A stretch of DNA of 64,000 nt, taken from the NCBI GenBank assembly GCA_963822955.1, contig CAWGJS010000007.1:1054001-1118000 (forward strand), written 5' to 3'. A program made the position numbers and the translations under genes. Under the pieces are notes generated by a model that was not told the DNA's origin, ran no database searches, and saw only the letters and a program-made list of their open reading frames with translations. Origin of the DNA: JAJYUU01 sp963822955. GTDB lineage: Bacteria > Actinomycetota > Actinomycetes > Streptosporangiales > Streptosporangiaceae. Position 1 is the stretch's first letter. Each line of letters starts with the position of its first letter. Shown here piece by piece: positions 42,422 to 50,515 of the stretch.

Positions 42422-43975
42422 GTGACATTCGGGCGCAGCCTCCGCCAGCCCGTCCGGTATGCCGCGCTGGCCAGCGGAGCGATCCCGGTGCTCGCCTTCC
42501 CGGCTGCGAACCTGGAGTTCCTCGGCTGGATCGGGCTCGTGCCCGGCCTGGCGGCCATGCGAGCGGCTCCGAGCAGACGGGAGGCCGTCGTCCGGGGCTG
42601 GTGGTTCGGCGCCGGATACCTGCTCGCGGCCATGTACTGGCTGGCACCCAACCTCGGTCCTGGCTTGCTCCTGGTCGCCATCGTCATCGGCTCGCTCTGG
42701 AGTGCGGTCGGGCTGGCCACCTGGTCCTTTCTGCGGCCGCCGGTGACCGGCAGGCGAGCCGCGGCCGCGTTTGCCGTCGTGCCGAGCTCGTGGCTGGTCA
42801 GCGAGTGGATCAGGTCCTGGCAGGGCATCGGCGGCCCGTGGGCGGTGCTGGGAGCCAGCCAGTGGCAGCATCCGGCGGTGCTGGCGCTCGCTGCGGTCGG
42901 CGGCGTATGGCTCGTCACTTTCGCCCTCGTGGCGGCGAACACGGGCCTGCTGATCGCCCTGGTGGCCGCCAGGCCGCTCGTCCGGCTGGCCGGCCTGGCC
43001 GGGGCGCTGGCCGCCATCGCCGCCGGGCCGATCGCGTTCGCGCTGGCTGCGCCGGTGCCAGCCGGGAACCCGCTGACCATTGCCCTTGTTCAGCCTGGCC
43101 TGACCAGCGGCCCCGCCGTCCGGCTGCAGCGGAGCGAGCAGCTCACTCAGGCCCTGACTGGCCGGGCTGACCTCGTCGTCTGGGGTGAGAGCAGCGTCGG
43201 CTATGACCTGGCCGACCACCCGGCGCTGCTGGCATCGATCGAGCACGTGTCCAAGACGGCAGCAGCCGAGATCCTGGTCGACCAGGACGCCAGGAACCCG
43301 GCCGGCGCTCAGTCCAAGCAGGCCACGCTCATCAGCAGCACCGGCATCGAGGGCAGCTACACCAAGACCCGGCTCGTGCCGTTCGGGGAGTACATCCCCT
43401 TCCGCTCGGTCCTTGGCTGGCTGACCAGCATCAGCCGGGCCGCGCCCACGAACGTCGTCCCCGGCACCGGCGCGCGCGTCCTGCACGCGATCCTGCCCGG
43501 CGGCCAGCGGCTGACGTTCGGCGTGCTCATCTGCTTCGAATCAGCGTTCCCCGACATGTCGAGGGTCGATGCCGACCACGGCGCCAGAGTGATCATCTAC
43601 CAGACCTCGGATTCCACCTTCCAGGCCAGCTGGGCACCTGCCCAGCACGCTGCGCTCAGCGCGATCCGTGCGGCCGAGACCGGCCGGCCGGTCGTGCAGG
43701 CGGCCCTGACCGGGGATTCCGTCGCGTTCGACTCGCGCGGGCGGGTCCTGGCCTGGGCCGGGATCAGCTACTCAGGAGCGCTCCTCGTCCATCTCAGGCT
43801 GCCGCCCGCCTCCTACCGCACGTTGTTCGACCGGTTCGGCGATTTCGTGCCGTGGACCGCGGTCGCGATCGCCGCGCTGGCAGCGCTGGCCGGCCTGGCT
43901 GGAGGCACCAGGTCGCGGCGGCGGGCTCGCGGCCCGGCCGCTGACGCTCCATCTATTCCTGTTACCAACCGGTAG
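42422..43975 (+). CDS. lnt: Apolipoprotein N-acyltransferase, copy 2
   Basis: 517 residues starting at a GTG at 42422, four bases after the end of copy 1 and right behind AGGAG (shorter spacing than ideal, suggesting coupling). Membrane part: ASGAIPVLAFPAANLEFLGW, then GWIGLVPGLAAM and further helices. The nitrilase triad is complete: Glu in LVVWGESSVGYDLA, Lys in YTKTRLVPFGEYIPF, Cys in FGVLICFESAFPD. The two copies differ in sequence well beyond a recent duplication, so they are old paralogues kept together. In other actinomycetes one Lnt can be dispensable or differ in substrate; which is active here is unknown. Confidence 0.92.
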   Translation: MTFGRSLRQPVRYAALASGAIPVLAFPAANLEFLGWIGLVPGLAAMRAAPSRREAVVRGWWFGAGYLLAAMYWLAPNLGPGLLLVAIVIGSLWSAVGLATWSFLRPPVTGRRAAAAFAVVPSSWLVSEWIRSWQGIGGPWAVLGASQWQHPAVLALAAVGGVWLVTFALVAANTGLLIALVAARPLVRLAGLAGALAAIAAGPIAFALAAPVPAGNPLTIALVQPGLTSGPAVRLQRSEQLTQALTGRADLVVWGESSVGYDLADHPALLASIEHVSKTAAAEILVDQDARNPAGAQSKQATLISSTGIEGSYTKTRLVPFGEYIPFRSVLGWLTSISRAAPTNVVPGTGARVLHAILPGGQRLTFGVLICFESAFPDMSRVDADHGARVIIYQTSDSTFQASWAPAQHAALSAIRAAETGRPVVQAALTGDSVAFDSRGRVLAWAGISYSGALLVHLRLPPASYRTLFDRFGDFVPWTAVAIAALAALAGLAGGTRSRRRARGPAADAPSIPVTNR

Positions 43976-44243
43976 TGACAAGGGTCATATCGGGATGGAC
44001 CGCCAGCTGAGCCCGCGTTATACGTCCTGATCCTCGCCGGGGAGCCGGCCCACCAGGGCACCAGGCTTCCGGTCTGCAGGCCACTGTCGGATCCGCGCCC
44101 GCGGCGCTGACGTGGCCCGCCCTGAACCCGCGACGCACGCGGCTCCCGCGTGCGCGAGAGGCCTGGCACCGGCCAGGCGATCTCATCCCCGCTTCCGGCT
44201 GAGCGCCGGTCCGGGCGGCGAGGACGCGCAGGAAGGGAACCTG

Positions 44244-45095
44244 ATGCTCCGCCCTGACCGCCGGAAATCACTCGTGCTGGCCGGCGCAGCCGTAGCGCTG
44301 GTCGGCGCCGGCGCGGCCACCGCCGCTAGCGCGATCGCAGCAGGCGGGCCCGCGCCGAGGCCGCAGGCCGCACCAGACCACGCCATCAGGCCGGCGATCG
44401 CGACGCCGTCAGGCCCCGGCGCGATGCTCGCAACGCCAGCAAGCGCCGCACCGGGGCCAGCCGCAAGCCACCGTCCGGCAAGCCACCGTCCGGCAAGCCA
44501 CGGTCCGGCGAACCACGGTCCGGCGAACCACCCGGCAGCCGTCACCTGGGTCCAGGTGAGCTCGGCGATCAACCAGAAGACCAACCCGCGAGCGGCCCGG
44601 CACGGCACGCTGCCCGCAGCCGACCAGCTCATGCCGGTGAGGACCAGCGGCCAGCAGGAATGGATGGGGATCGATTCCGCGCAGCGAGCCAACGCGACCA
44701 CGATCGTCCGCCAGGCCCTTCACCAGCGGATGGGCCTCCGGTCGGCGGTGATCGCCGTGGCCACGGCCATGCAGGAGTCCATGCTGCGGAACATCGACTA
44801 CGGCACCGGCACGGCGCTCGGCCTGTTCCAGCAGCAGCCGGACTCCGGCTGGGGCAGCCCGGCCCAGGTCACGAATCCGGTGTACGCGGCTCACGCGTTC
44901 CTCACCGCGCTGCAGCGGCATCAGGCCAGCGACCCCTCGTGGGCCAGGCAGCCGTTGTGGGCCAACGCTCAGGCCGTCCAGAACTCGGCCTTCCCGCAGG
45001 CCTATGCCAAGTGGGAGTCGCAGGCTGCGTCGCTGGTCAAGCACATCACGATGCACGTAGCCGGCGCGAAGCTGTCCGCCATGCGCCTGCCCTGA
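44244..45095 (+). CDS. Secreted lysozyme-like protein with Ser-His-Pro repeats
   Basis: 283 residues from the ATG at 44244 after AGGAAGGG. A signal peptide or anchor follows a basic start: LRPDRRKSLVLAGAAVALVG, then AGAATAASA. Residues 70-100 are a tandem pentapeptide tract of ASHRP/ASHGP/ANHGP type (DNA repeats at 44464-44523). The C-terminal 110 residues resemble a transglycosylase/lysozyme fold: VIAVATAMQESMLRNIDYGT with the likely catalytic Glu (QES) and LGLFQQQPDSGWGSPAQVTN. Related proteins are frequent in actinomycetes; peptidoglycan cleavage is likely but unproved. The 268-base leader 43976-44243 is GC-rich and may be structured. A strong terminator follows at 45202. Confidence 0.75.
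   Translation: MLRPDRRKSLVLAGAAVALVGAGAATAASAIAAGGPAPRPQAAPDHAIRPAIATPSGPGAMLATPASAAPGPAASHRPASHRPASHGPANHGPANHPAAVTWVQVSSAINQKTNPRAARHGTLPAADQLMPVRTSGQQEWMGIDSAQRANATTIVRQALHQRMGLRSAVIAVATAMQESMLRNIDYGTGTALGLFQQQPDSGWGSPAQVTNPVYAAHAFLTALQRHQASDPSWARQPLWANAQAVQNSAFPQAYAKWESQAASLVKHITMHVAGAKLSAMRLP
44464..44523 (+). repeat. 15-base tandem repeats, four copies
   Basis: Units CAAGCCACCGTCCGG, CAAGCCACCGTCCGG, CAAGCCACGGTCCGG and CGAACCACGGTCCGG lie head to tail, each coding five residues (A-S/N-H-R/G-P), with a partial fifth unit. Copies 1 and 2 are identical and later copies differ by one to three bases, so copy number may vary between strains. Confidence 0.85.
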
Positions 45096-45201
45096 TCACG
45101 CAGGTGACCACAGTCTCCGGTCCTGGCCTGCCTCTCCTCCCTCCGGCACCGGCCGACCGGACCGCCAGGCCACCGGGCTCCCCCGCCCGGCAGGCCGGCG
45201 T

Positions 45202-45236
45202 TTGTGCCCCGCCCTCCCCGAGAGGGCGGGGCACAA
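45202..45236. terminator. Strong hairpin terminator
   Basis: TTGTGCCCCGCCCTC (45202-45216) and GAGGGCGGGGCACAA (45222-45236) form a perfect 15-base stem with the 5-base loop CCCGA. It lies 107 bases after the lysozyme-like gene and 80 before the DedA gene. The A/T ends (TTGTG/CACAA) give weak U-tracts on both strands, and no gene reads leftward, so it mainly serves the upstream gene. Confidence 0.85.
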
Positions 45237-45317
45237 TTCATCGGACTGTCATCTAGCTGCGCTAGACATGACCGCAACGTCCCGCCCATTGCCGCCGATG
45301 CTGTAGAAACTGTGACC

Positions 45318-46055
45318 ATGACGAGCTTCCTTACCGACGCCGGCTACGGGGCGCTGATCATCTTCGCCTTCGTCCAGGCCTGCTGCATTCCGATCTCATC
45401 CGAGATCACCTTCGGCTTCGCCGGCGTGCTGGCCTCCCAGGGTCACCTGAACCTGGCGCTGGTGATCGTCATCGGAACGCTCGCCGAACTGGCTGGCTCA
45501 TCCGCCGCCTACGGCCTCGGCCGCCTAGGCGGTCGGCACACGGTCGAGCGCTACCGGCGTTACCTGCTGATGACCAGGAAAGACGTCGAGCGGGCCGAGC
45601 GGTTCTTCGCCGGCCGAGGCGCCTGGTCCGTGGCCCTCGCGCGGGTGATCCCGCTGGTCCGGGCATTCACCGGACTGGTTGCCGGGTTCATGGAAGTGCC
45701 GGTCCTGCCGTTCGAGATCTTCAACCTGATCGGCACGCTCGCCTGGGCCACCGTCCTGTCGGTCATCGGCTACGAGCTCGGCAGTGACTGGACCAAGGCC
45801 TCCAAGAACTTCTCCCATGCTAGTGATGCCCTGGCCGTCGTGGTCGTGCTGATGCTGGTCGTGCTGATCGTGTACAAGGCCATCGAGATCCGCAGGGAAC
45901 GCCGGGCGGACGAGGCCGCGGGCACAGCGGCGGGCGCCCCCGCCGGCTCCGCCTCCGGCCAGCCGGGCGACGGTGCGGAAGCGACCGCATCGACGGCCGG
46001 CCCGGTCTCGCCCAGCCGGCCCCGCAGCCACCGCCGGACGAACGGCGGGTCCTGA
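45318..46055 (+). CDS. DedA-family membrane protein
   Basis: 245 residues from the ATG at 45318; an in-frame GTG lies 6 bases before. The DedA (SNARE-associated) core is present: CIPISSEITFGFAGVLASQG, then GTLAELAGSSAAYGLGRLGG, the amphipathic FFAGRGAWSVALARVIPLVR (conserved 'R.iP..R' with the membrane-embedded Arg), and AGFMEVPVLPFEIFNLIGTL. The family includes lipid flippases such as undecaprenyl phosphate and phosphatidylethanolamine translocases. The C-terminal 50 residues are a disordered Ala/Gly/Arg tail. It has no operon partner. Confidence 0.87.
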   Translation: MTSFLTDAGYGALIIFAFVQACCIPISSEITFGFAGVLASQGHLNLALVIVIGTLAELAGSSAAYGLGRLGGRHTVERYRRYLLMTRKDVERAERFFAGRGAWSVALARVIPLVRAFTGLVAGFMEVPVLPFEIFNLIGTLAWATVLSVIGYELGSDWTKASKNFSHASDALAVVVVLMLVVLIVYKAIEIRRERRADEAAGTAAGAPAGSASGQPGDGAEATASTAGPVSPSRPRSHRRTNGGS

Positions 46056-46120
46056 GGTCCAGGTCCTGAGCGCCAGGGCCGGGAACGACGGATCCCAGGC
46101 TGGTGACGCCCTGCGACAGC

Positions 46121-47371
46121 TCAGTCGACCAGGGCCTGATAGACCATCTGACGCAGCTGCGGCCTGATGGGGTAGGCGCTCGATGGCATCAGCTGGGTGA
46201 AAAACGCTGCCGTCAGCCGCTCCGCCGGGTCGACCCAGAAGGTCGTGGAGGCCGCGCCGCCCCAGTTGAACTCCCCGGCTGACCCTAGTGACTTTGTCGC
46301 CAGCGGGTCGGTCACCACGGCGAACCCCAGCCCGAAGCCGACGCCGGCGTACACCGTCTCTGCGTACAGCGGCCGGCCGAAGGCCTCCAGGTCCGCTCCG
46401 CCGGGCAGGTGGTTGCTTGTCATGTAGGCGACCGTGCGCGGGCTGAGCAGCCGGACACCGTCGAGCTCGCCGGCCGGGCTGTCGGGCCGGTGCAGGAGCA
46501 TCTGGGTGAACCGGTTGTAGTCACCGGCCGTGGACACCAGGCCGCCGCCGCCGCTGAGATAGACAGGCTCCTTCAGCGCGGCCTTCCCCATCGCGTCCAT
46601 CCGCATCGCGGTGCCGTCCTCGGGGCTGCGGGTGTAGAGGGCGGCCAGCCGGGAGTGCTTGTCGGGGCCCGCGAAGAACGCCGAGTCGGTCATGCTGAGC
46701 GGCCCGAAGATCCGGCTGGCGAGAAACTCATCGAGCCGCTGGCCGGAGATGACCTCGACGACGCGGCCGAGCACGTCGGTCGCGACCGAGTAGCTCCACT
46801 CGCTGCCGGGCTGGAACAGCAGCGGCATCGACGCGAACTCGTCGCACACTGCGGCCAGGTCGGCGCCGCGCGGCGAGCCCCACTCGAAACCGCGGGCCCG
46901 GTAGATCGCATCGACCGGGTGGTTGCGCATGAAGCCGTAGGTCAGTCCCGAGGTGTGGCTGAGCAAGTGCCAGATGCGGATTGGCTCGGTGGCGGGCACG
47001 GTCTTGTAGCTGACGTCGCTGCCGCCGGCGAACACGCGGACATCGCGGAAGGACGGGATGTACCGGTAGACCGGGTCTGTCAGCTCGAAGCCGCCTTCCT
47101 CGTACAGCATCATGGCCGCGACTGAGGTAACCGGCTTGGTCATCGAGTAGACGCGCCACAGCGTGTCCGGCTCGACTGGCAGCCCGGCCTCGATGTCGCG
47201 CTGTCCGTAGCTCGCCACGTACGCGAGCTTGCCGTGCCGCGCGATCGTGATCAGCCAGCCGGCCACCTTCTGCTCATCGACGTAGCGCGCGAAGTGCCGG
47301 CCGATCCGGTCCAGGCGCGCGGAGTCGAATCCGACCTCGGCAGCCTCGACTTCTGTCTGCAGTCCGCCCAT
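46121..47371 (-). CDS. Beta-lactamase-fold serine hydrolase (EstB/class C-like)
   Basis: 416 residues. The penicillin-binding-fold motifs are SMTK in LWRVYSMTKPVTSVAAMMLY (catalytic Ser and Lys) and the Tyr motif YSV in GSEWSYSVATDVLGRV; a 'WGG' near the C-terminus (GEFNWGGAASTTFWVDP) takes the place of KTG as in EstB-type esterases. No signal peptide, so it is probably an intracellular esterase rather than an antibiotic-inactivating enzyme. It lies downstream of the IclR gene on the same strand with a 90-base gap. Substrate unknown. Confidence 0.82.
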   Translation of the reverse strand: MGGLQTEVEAAEVGFDSARLDRIGRHFARYVDEQKVAGWLITIARHGKLAYVASYGQRDIEAGLPVEPDTLWRVYSMTKPVTSVAAMMLYEEGGFELTDPVYRYIPSFRDVRVFAGGSDVSYKTVPATEPIRIWHLLSHTSGLTYGFMRNHPVDAIYRARGFEWGSPRGADLAAVCDEFASMPLLFQPGSEWSYSVATDVLGRVVEVISGQRLDEFLASRIFGPLSMTDSAFFAGPDKHSRLAALYTRSPEDGTAMRMDAMGKAALKEPVYLSGGGGLVSTAGDYNRFTQMLLHRPDSPAGELDGVRLLSPRTVAYMTSNHLPGGADLEAFGRPLYAETVYAGVGFGLGFAVVTDPLATKSLGSAGEFNWGGAASTTFWVDPAERLTAAFFTQLMPSSAYPIRPQLRQMVYQALVD

Positions 47372-47461
47372 CTAGCTCTCAGCCTCCGGTTACTTCGCAC
47401 GTGCCAAGTTTCAGCTCGATCCTCCCAAGCCCGGCCCGGTCCGGTCTACACCGGGCCGGAT

Positions 47462-48316
47462 TCAGAGCCCGGCCGGATCGTGATCGGCGGAGTAGCCCAG
47501 AGCAGCGGAGATTTCCGCCGAGGTGGCCCGCAGCTCTGCGCACAGCGATCGCAGGACCTTCGGGGTCGCCTGCTGCCGGGGCAGGACGATGCCGATGACC
47601 AGCGGCAAGGACGAGCCTGCGGTCAGCACCGGCGCAGCGATCGAGGCTGATCCGGGGACCAGCGTTCCCGATGTGAATGCCACTCCCTCTCCCCGGACGG
47701 TGGCCTTCACCTGATCGACCTCGACCTCGTCGAGTGGCCTATCCTCATCGGGCGCGTACTGCGCCGCCAGCACTGGCCCGGTCACCGCCTCGGGCAGGTA
47801 CGCCAGGAAAACACGGCCAACAGCGGACGCCAGGAGCGGCATCGTGGCGCCGACCCGCACGTTGACAGGCAGCGGGTAGGCGCCGTAATCCCAGCGCACG
47901 ATGACCGGCCCGTTGTCGCCCCAGACGGCCAGATTCACCGAGTGCCGGGTCCGGTCGCGTAGCCCCGGCAGGTACTCCGAGGCCAGGCTGACCTCATCCA
48001 TCCGCCGCAGCGCCTCCGCGCCGAGGCGGCGCAGCACCGGACCAAGATCATAAAGGCCTGACGTCGGCGCGTGGGCAATCAAGCCGGCCCGGCCGAGACT
48101 GACCAGGTACCGGTGCGCCGTGCTGGGCCGAATGTCACTGAGGGCCGCGATCTGCGACAAGCTCATCGGGCCTGCGCCGGCTTCCAGCGCGAGCAGAACC
48201 CGGACGGCGGTATCGACCGACTGGATGCCCTGGCGGGATTGCCGGTCGCGACCGGCACCGGCCGGTCCCGGGCGCCGGTCATCATCCTCGGCAGCAGGCA
48301 CCCGGCTGGAACTCAC
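47462..48316 (-). CDS. IclR-family transcriptional regulator
   Basis: 284 residues, GTG start. The winged helix occupies residues 30-90: GIQSVDTAVRVLLALEAGAG, then MSLSQIAALSDIRPSTAHRY, then LVSLGRAGLIAH. The effector domain has DYGAYPLPVNVRVGATMPLL, then ASAVGRVFLAYLP (the conserved 'L..sA.GR..LA') and LPLVIGIVLP. IclR proteins sense aromatic acids or central metabolites as tetramers. It diverges from the hydroxyquinol fusion gene across 168 bases holding two inverted repeats (48355-48377 and 48391-48419), which makes that gene its likely target. Confidence 0.87.
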   Translation of the reverse strand: MSSSRVPAAEDDDRRPGPAGAGRDRQSRQGIQSVDTAVRVLLALEAGAGPMSLSQIAALSDIRPSTAHRYLVSLGRAGLIAHAPTSGLYDLGPVLRRLGAEALRRMDEVSLASEYLPGLRDRTRHSVNLAVWGDNGPVIVRWDYGAYPLPVNVRVGATMPLLASAVGRVFLAYLPEAVTGPVLAAQYAPDEDRPLDEVEVDQVKATVRGEGVAFTSGTLVPGSASIAAPVLTAGSSLPLVIGIVLPRQQATPKVLRSLCAELRATSAEISAALGYSADHDPAGL

Positions 48317-48354
48317 GATCTCAGCGTATTCCGGCCGATCGCGAGCCAGCCGGA

Positions 48355-48419
48355 GGCACCATCAGTAGCCGGGTGCCCAGAATCCCGGCCTTACGACCTG
48401 CGGCACAATCGGTGCGTAA
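48355..48419. promoter_or_regulatory. Two inverted repeats in the IclR/hydroxyquinol divergent promoter
   Basis: GGCACC (48355-48360), 11 bases, GGTGCC (48372-48377) is perfect. TTACG-ACC (48391-48398) and GGTGCGTAA (48411-48419) pair with one bulged base. Both lie between the IclR start (48316) and the fusion start (48485), and are the best operator candidates. Which, if either, is bound is not known. Confidence 0.4.
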
Positions 48420-48484
48420 CCCGCGGGAGGGAGTCACCCGATGCGCGATCACGAGCGAGGCAGCCGGTACCGGACGAGTGCCAG

Positions 48485-50515
48485 ATGAGCGTCAGCCAGC
48501 CAGCGGTACCCGGCGCGGCCGGCTTCTCGGCGAACTGGCTCGGCCAGCGCGTGGTCTTCGCCGACGGCGCACTGGACCGGCTGCCGGCTGAGGCTGCCGC
48601 GCTCGGCGCCGAACGGGTCCTCCTGATCGCCGGACGACACGGCGAGGTGGCGGACCGGGCTGTGGCACTGCTGGCGGGGCGGCTGGCCAGCCACTGGGCG
48701 GACGTACGGCAGCACGTGCCGGGTGAGCTGGCCGTCGCAGCGGCAACCGAGGCCCGGCGGGTACGCGCGGACCTGATCGCCAGCGTTGGCGGCGGCAGCG
48801 CGACCGGCCTGGCCAAGATCTGCGCCCTGCAGACCATGCTGCCGGTGCTTACCGTTCCGACCACCTATGCCGGATCGGAGATGACTCCGGTCTGGGGACG
48901 GACCGACGGCTCAGTCAAGCGAACCGGCCGTGACCCGCGGGTGCTGCCACGGACCGTCATCTACGATCCGTCGCTGCTGGCCGGCCTGCCGCCAGCACTG
49001 GCCGGCGCCAGCGGCATGAACGCGCTCGCGCACTGCGTCGAGGCACTGTACGCGCCGGGCGCCGATCCGCTCACGAGCCTGTCTGCGCTGGAGGGGGCGC
49101 GCCTGATCGCGGGCTGGCTGCCGCGCGCCTGCGCTGACCCCGATGCCGAGTCGGCACGAGCGCTGCTCTGGGCGTCCTGCCTGGCCGGCCGCGCGTTCGG
49201 CACGGTCGGCGGCTCGCTGCACCACAGCCTGTGTCACCTGCTGGGCGGGTTCGCCGACCTTCCGCATGCCCAGACGCACGCGGTCGTGCTGCCGCAGGTG
49301 CTGGCGTTCCTGGCGCCTGCACTCGGGCCGGAGTTCGGCCAGCTGGCGGACGCGCTCGGCACGCGGCCCGCTGACGTGGCCGGGGCCATCTGGGATCTCG
49401 CTGCCGCCGTCGGCACGCCGGCCGGGCTGCGCGAGCTCGGGCTGCCCGAGGGCAGCTTGCCGGCTGTCGCCGCGGCACTCGCCGACCGCAACCCGGCGAG
49501 TCCGCGCGCGGTCACCGGGCCGGACGCGCTCGCTCTCGTCACGGCAGCCTGGCACGGCGAGCGGCCGGCCGCACCGGGCGGCGCGCCCATGACCGCCAGC
49601 GAGCTCACCGAGACCGTCGTGGCCAGGCTGCAGGCCGCCCCTGATCCGCGGCTGCGGCAGGTCATGACATCGCTGGTCCGTCACCTGCATGGATTCGTGG
49701 CCGACGTGGCTCTGACCCAGGGCGAGTGGCTGACCGCGATCCGCTTCCTGACCTCGACCGGGCAGATGAGCAGTGACCGGAGGCAGGAGTTCATCCTGCT
49801 GTCTGACACCCTTGGCGCTTCGATGCTCGTCGACCTGCTCGCGGGTCCGTCCGGTCAGGGCGCGGCCGGATTTGTTACCGAGTCAACCGTTCTCGGGCCG
49901 TTCTACGTGCCCGGCAGTCCCGAGCGCGCGTACGGCGCGTCCATCGTCGAGCGGCCGTCCGGCGAGCCCGCCTGGATTACCGGCCGGGTCACCGACACCG
50001 ACGGCAATCCGATCGCCGGGGCGACGCTCGACGTCTGGCAGAACGGCGACGACATGCTGTACGCGGTGCAGGATCCCGAGGCGCCCGCGAGCAACCTGCG
50101 CGGGCTGTTCCGCACGCAGCAGGACGGCAGCTTCGCGTTTCTCGGCGTGCGGCCGACTGAGTACCCGATCCCTGATGACGGCCCGGTTGGCCAGCTGCTG
50201 GCCAGCACCGGCCGGCATCCCTGGCGACCCGCGCACCTGCACGTCATCGTCAGCGCGCCGGGGTACCAGACAGTCGCCACGCACGTCTTTGATGCAGCCA
50301 GCAAGTACCTGGACAGCGATGCGGTGTTCGCGGTCAAGGCCAGCCTGGTCCGCGAGTTCGAGCGGCACGAGCCCGGGCCGCCTTCAGGCCCGGCGCCGGA
50401 CGGCACGCCCGTGCCCGACGGGGTGCCGCCAGGCCAGCCGTGGTATTCACTGCGGCACGACTTCCGGCTCAGCCAGACGGGCTCCAGCTCGGCTACTCCG
50501 CCCGCAGCGCCGTAG
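48485..50515 (+). CDS. Maleylacetate reductase-hydroxyquinol 1,2-dioxygenase fusion
   Basis: 676 residues from the ATG at 48485. Residues 1-360 are an iron-type alcohol dehydrogenase of the maleylacetate reductase group: DLIASVGGGSATGLAKICAL (NAD site), TVPTTYAGSEMTPVWG and metal/catalytic histidines in MNALAHCVEALYAP and GSLHHSLCHLLGGFADLPHA. Residues 375-670 are an intradiol dioxygenase: FILLSDTLGASMLVDLL, STVLGPFYVP (Tyr ligand), LDVWQNGDDMLYAVQD and the second Tyr plus His-His in RPTEYPIPDDGP and WRPAHLHVIVSAPGYQTVAT. The dioxygenase opens hydroxyquinol to maleylacetate and the reductase makes 3-oxoadipate, so the fused halves catalyse consecutive steps. No hydroxyquinol-forming hydroxylase is adjacent. 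Its end overlaps the convergent permease gene by 23 bases. Confidence 0.9.
   Translation: MSVSQPAVPGAAGFSANWLGQRVVFADGALDRLPAEAAALGAERVLLIAGRHGEVADRAVALLAGRLASHWADVRQHVPGELAVAAATEARRVRADLIASVGGGSATGLAKICALQTMLPVLTVPTTYAGSEMTPVWGRTDGSVKRTGRDPRVLPRTVIYDPSLLAGLPPALAGASGMNALAHCVEALYAPGADPLTSLSALEGARLIAGWLPRACADPDAESARALLWASCLAGRAFGTVGGSLHHSLCHLLGGFADLPHAQTHAVVLPQVLAFLAPALGPEFGQLADALGTRPADVAGAIWDLAAAVGTPAGLRELGLPEGSLPAVAAALADRNPASPRAVTGPDALALVTAAWHGERPAAPGGAPMTASELTETVVARLQAAPDPRLRQVMTSLVRHLHGFVADVALTQGEWLTAIRFLTSTGQMSSDRRQEFILLSDTLGASMLVDLLAGPSGQGAAGFVTESTVLGPFYVPGSPERAYGASIVERPSGEPAWITGRVTDTDGNPIAGATLDVWQNGDDMLYAVQDPEAPASNLRGLFRTQQDGSFAFLGVRPTEYPIPDDGPVGQLLASTGRHPWRPAHLHVIVSAPGYQTVATHVFDAASKYLDSDAVFAVKASLVREFERHEPGPPSGPAPDGTPVPDGVPPGQPWYSLRHDFRLSQTGSSSATPPAAP

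Noticed and set aside
43976..44243. Possible c-di-AMP (ydaO-type) riboswitch before the lysozyme-like gene
   Set aside because: The context fits, and CGGGGAGCCGG and GAACCCG are present, but the other conserved ydaO blocks are missing. A covariance search would decide.
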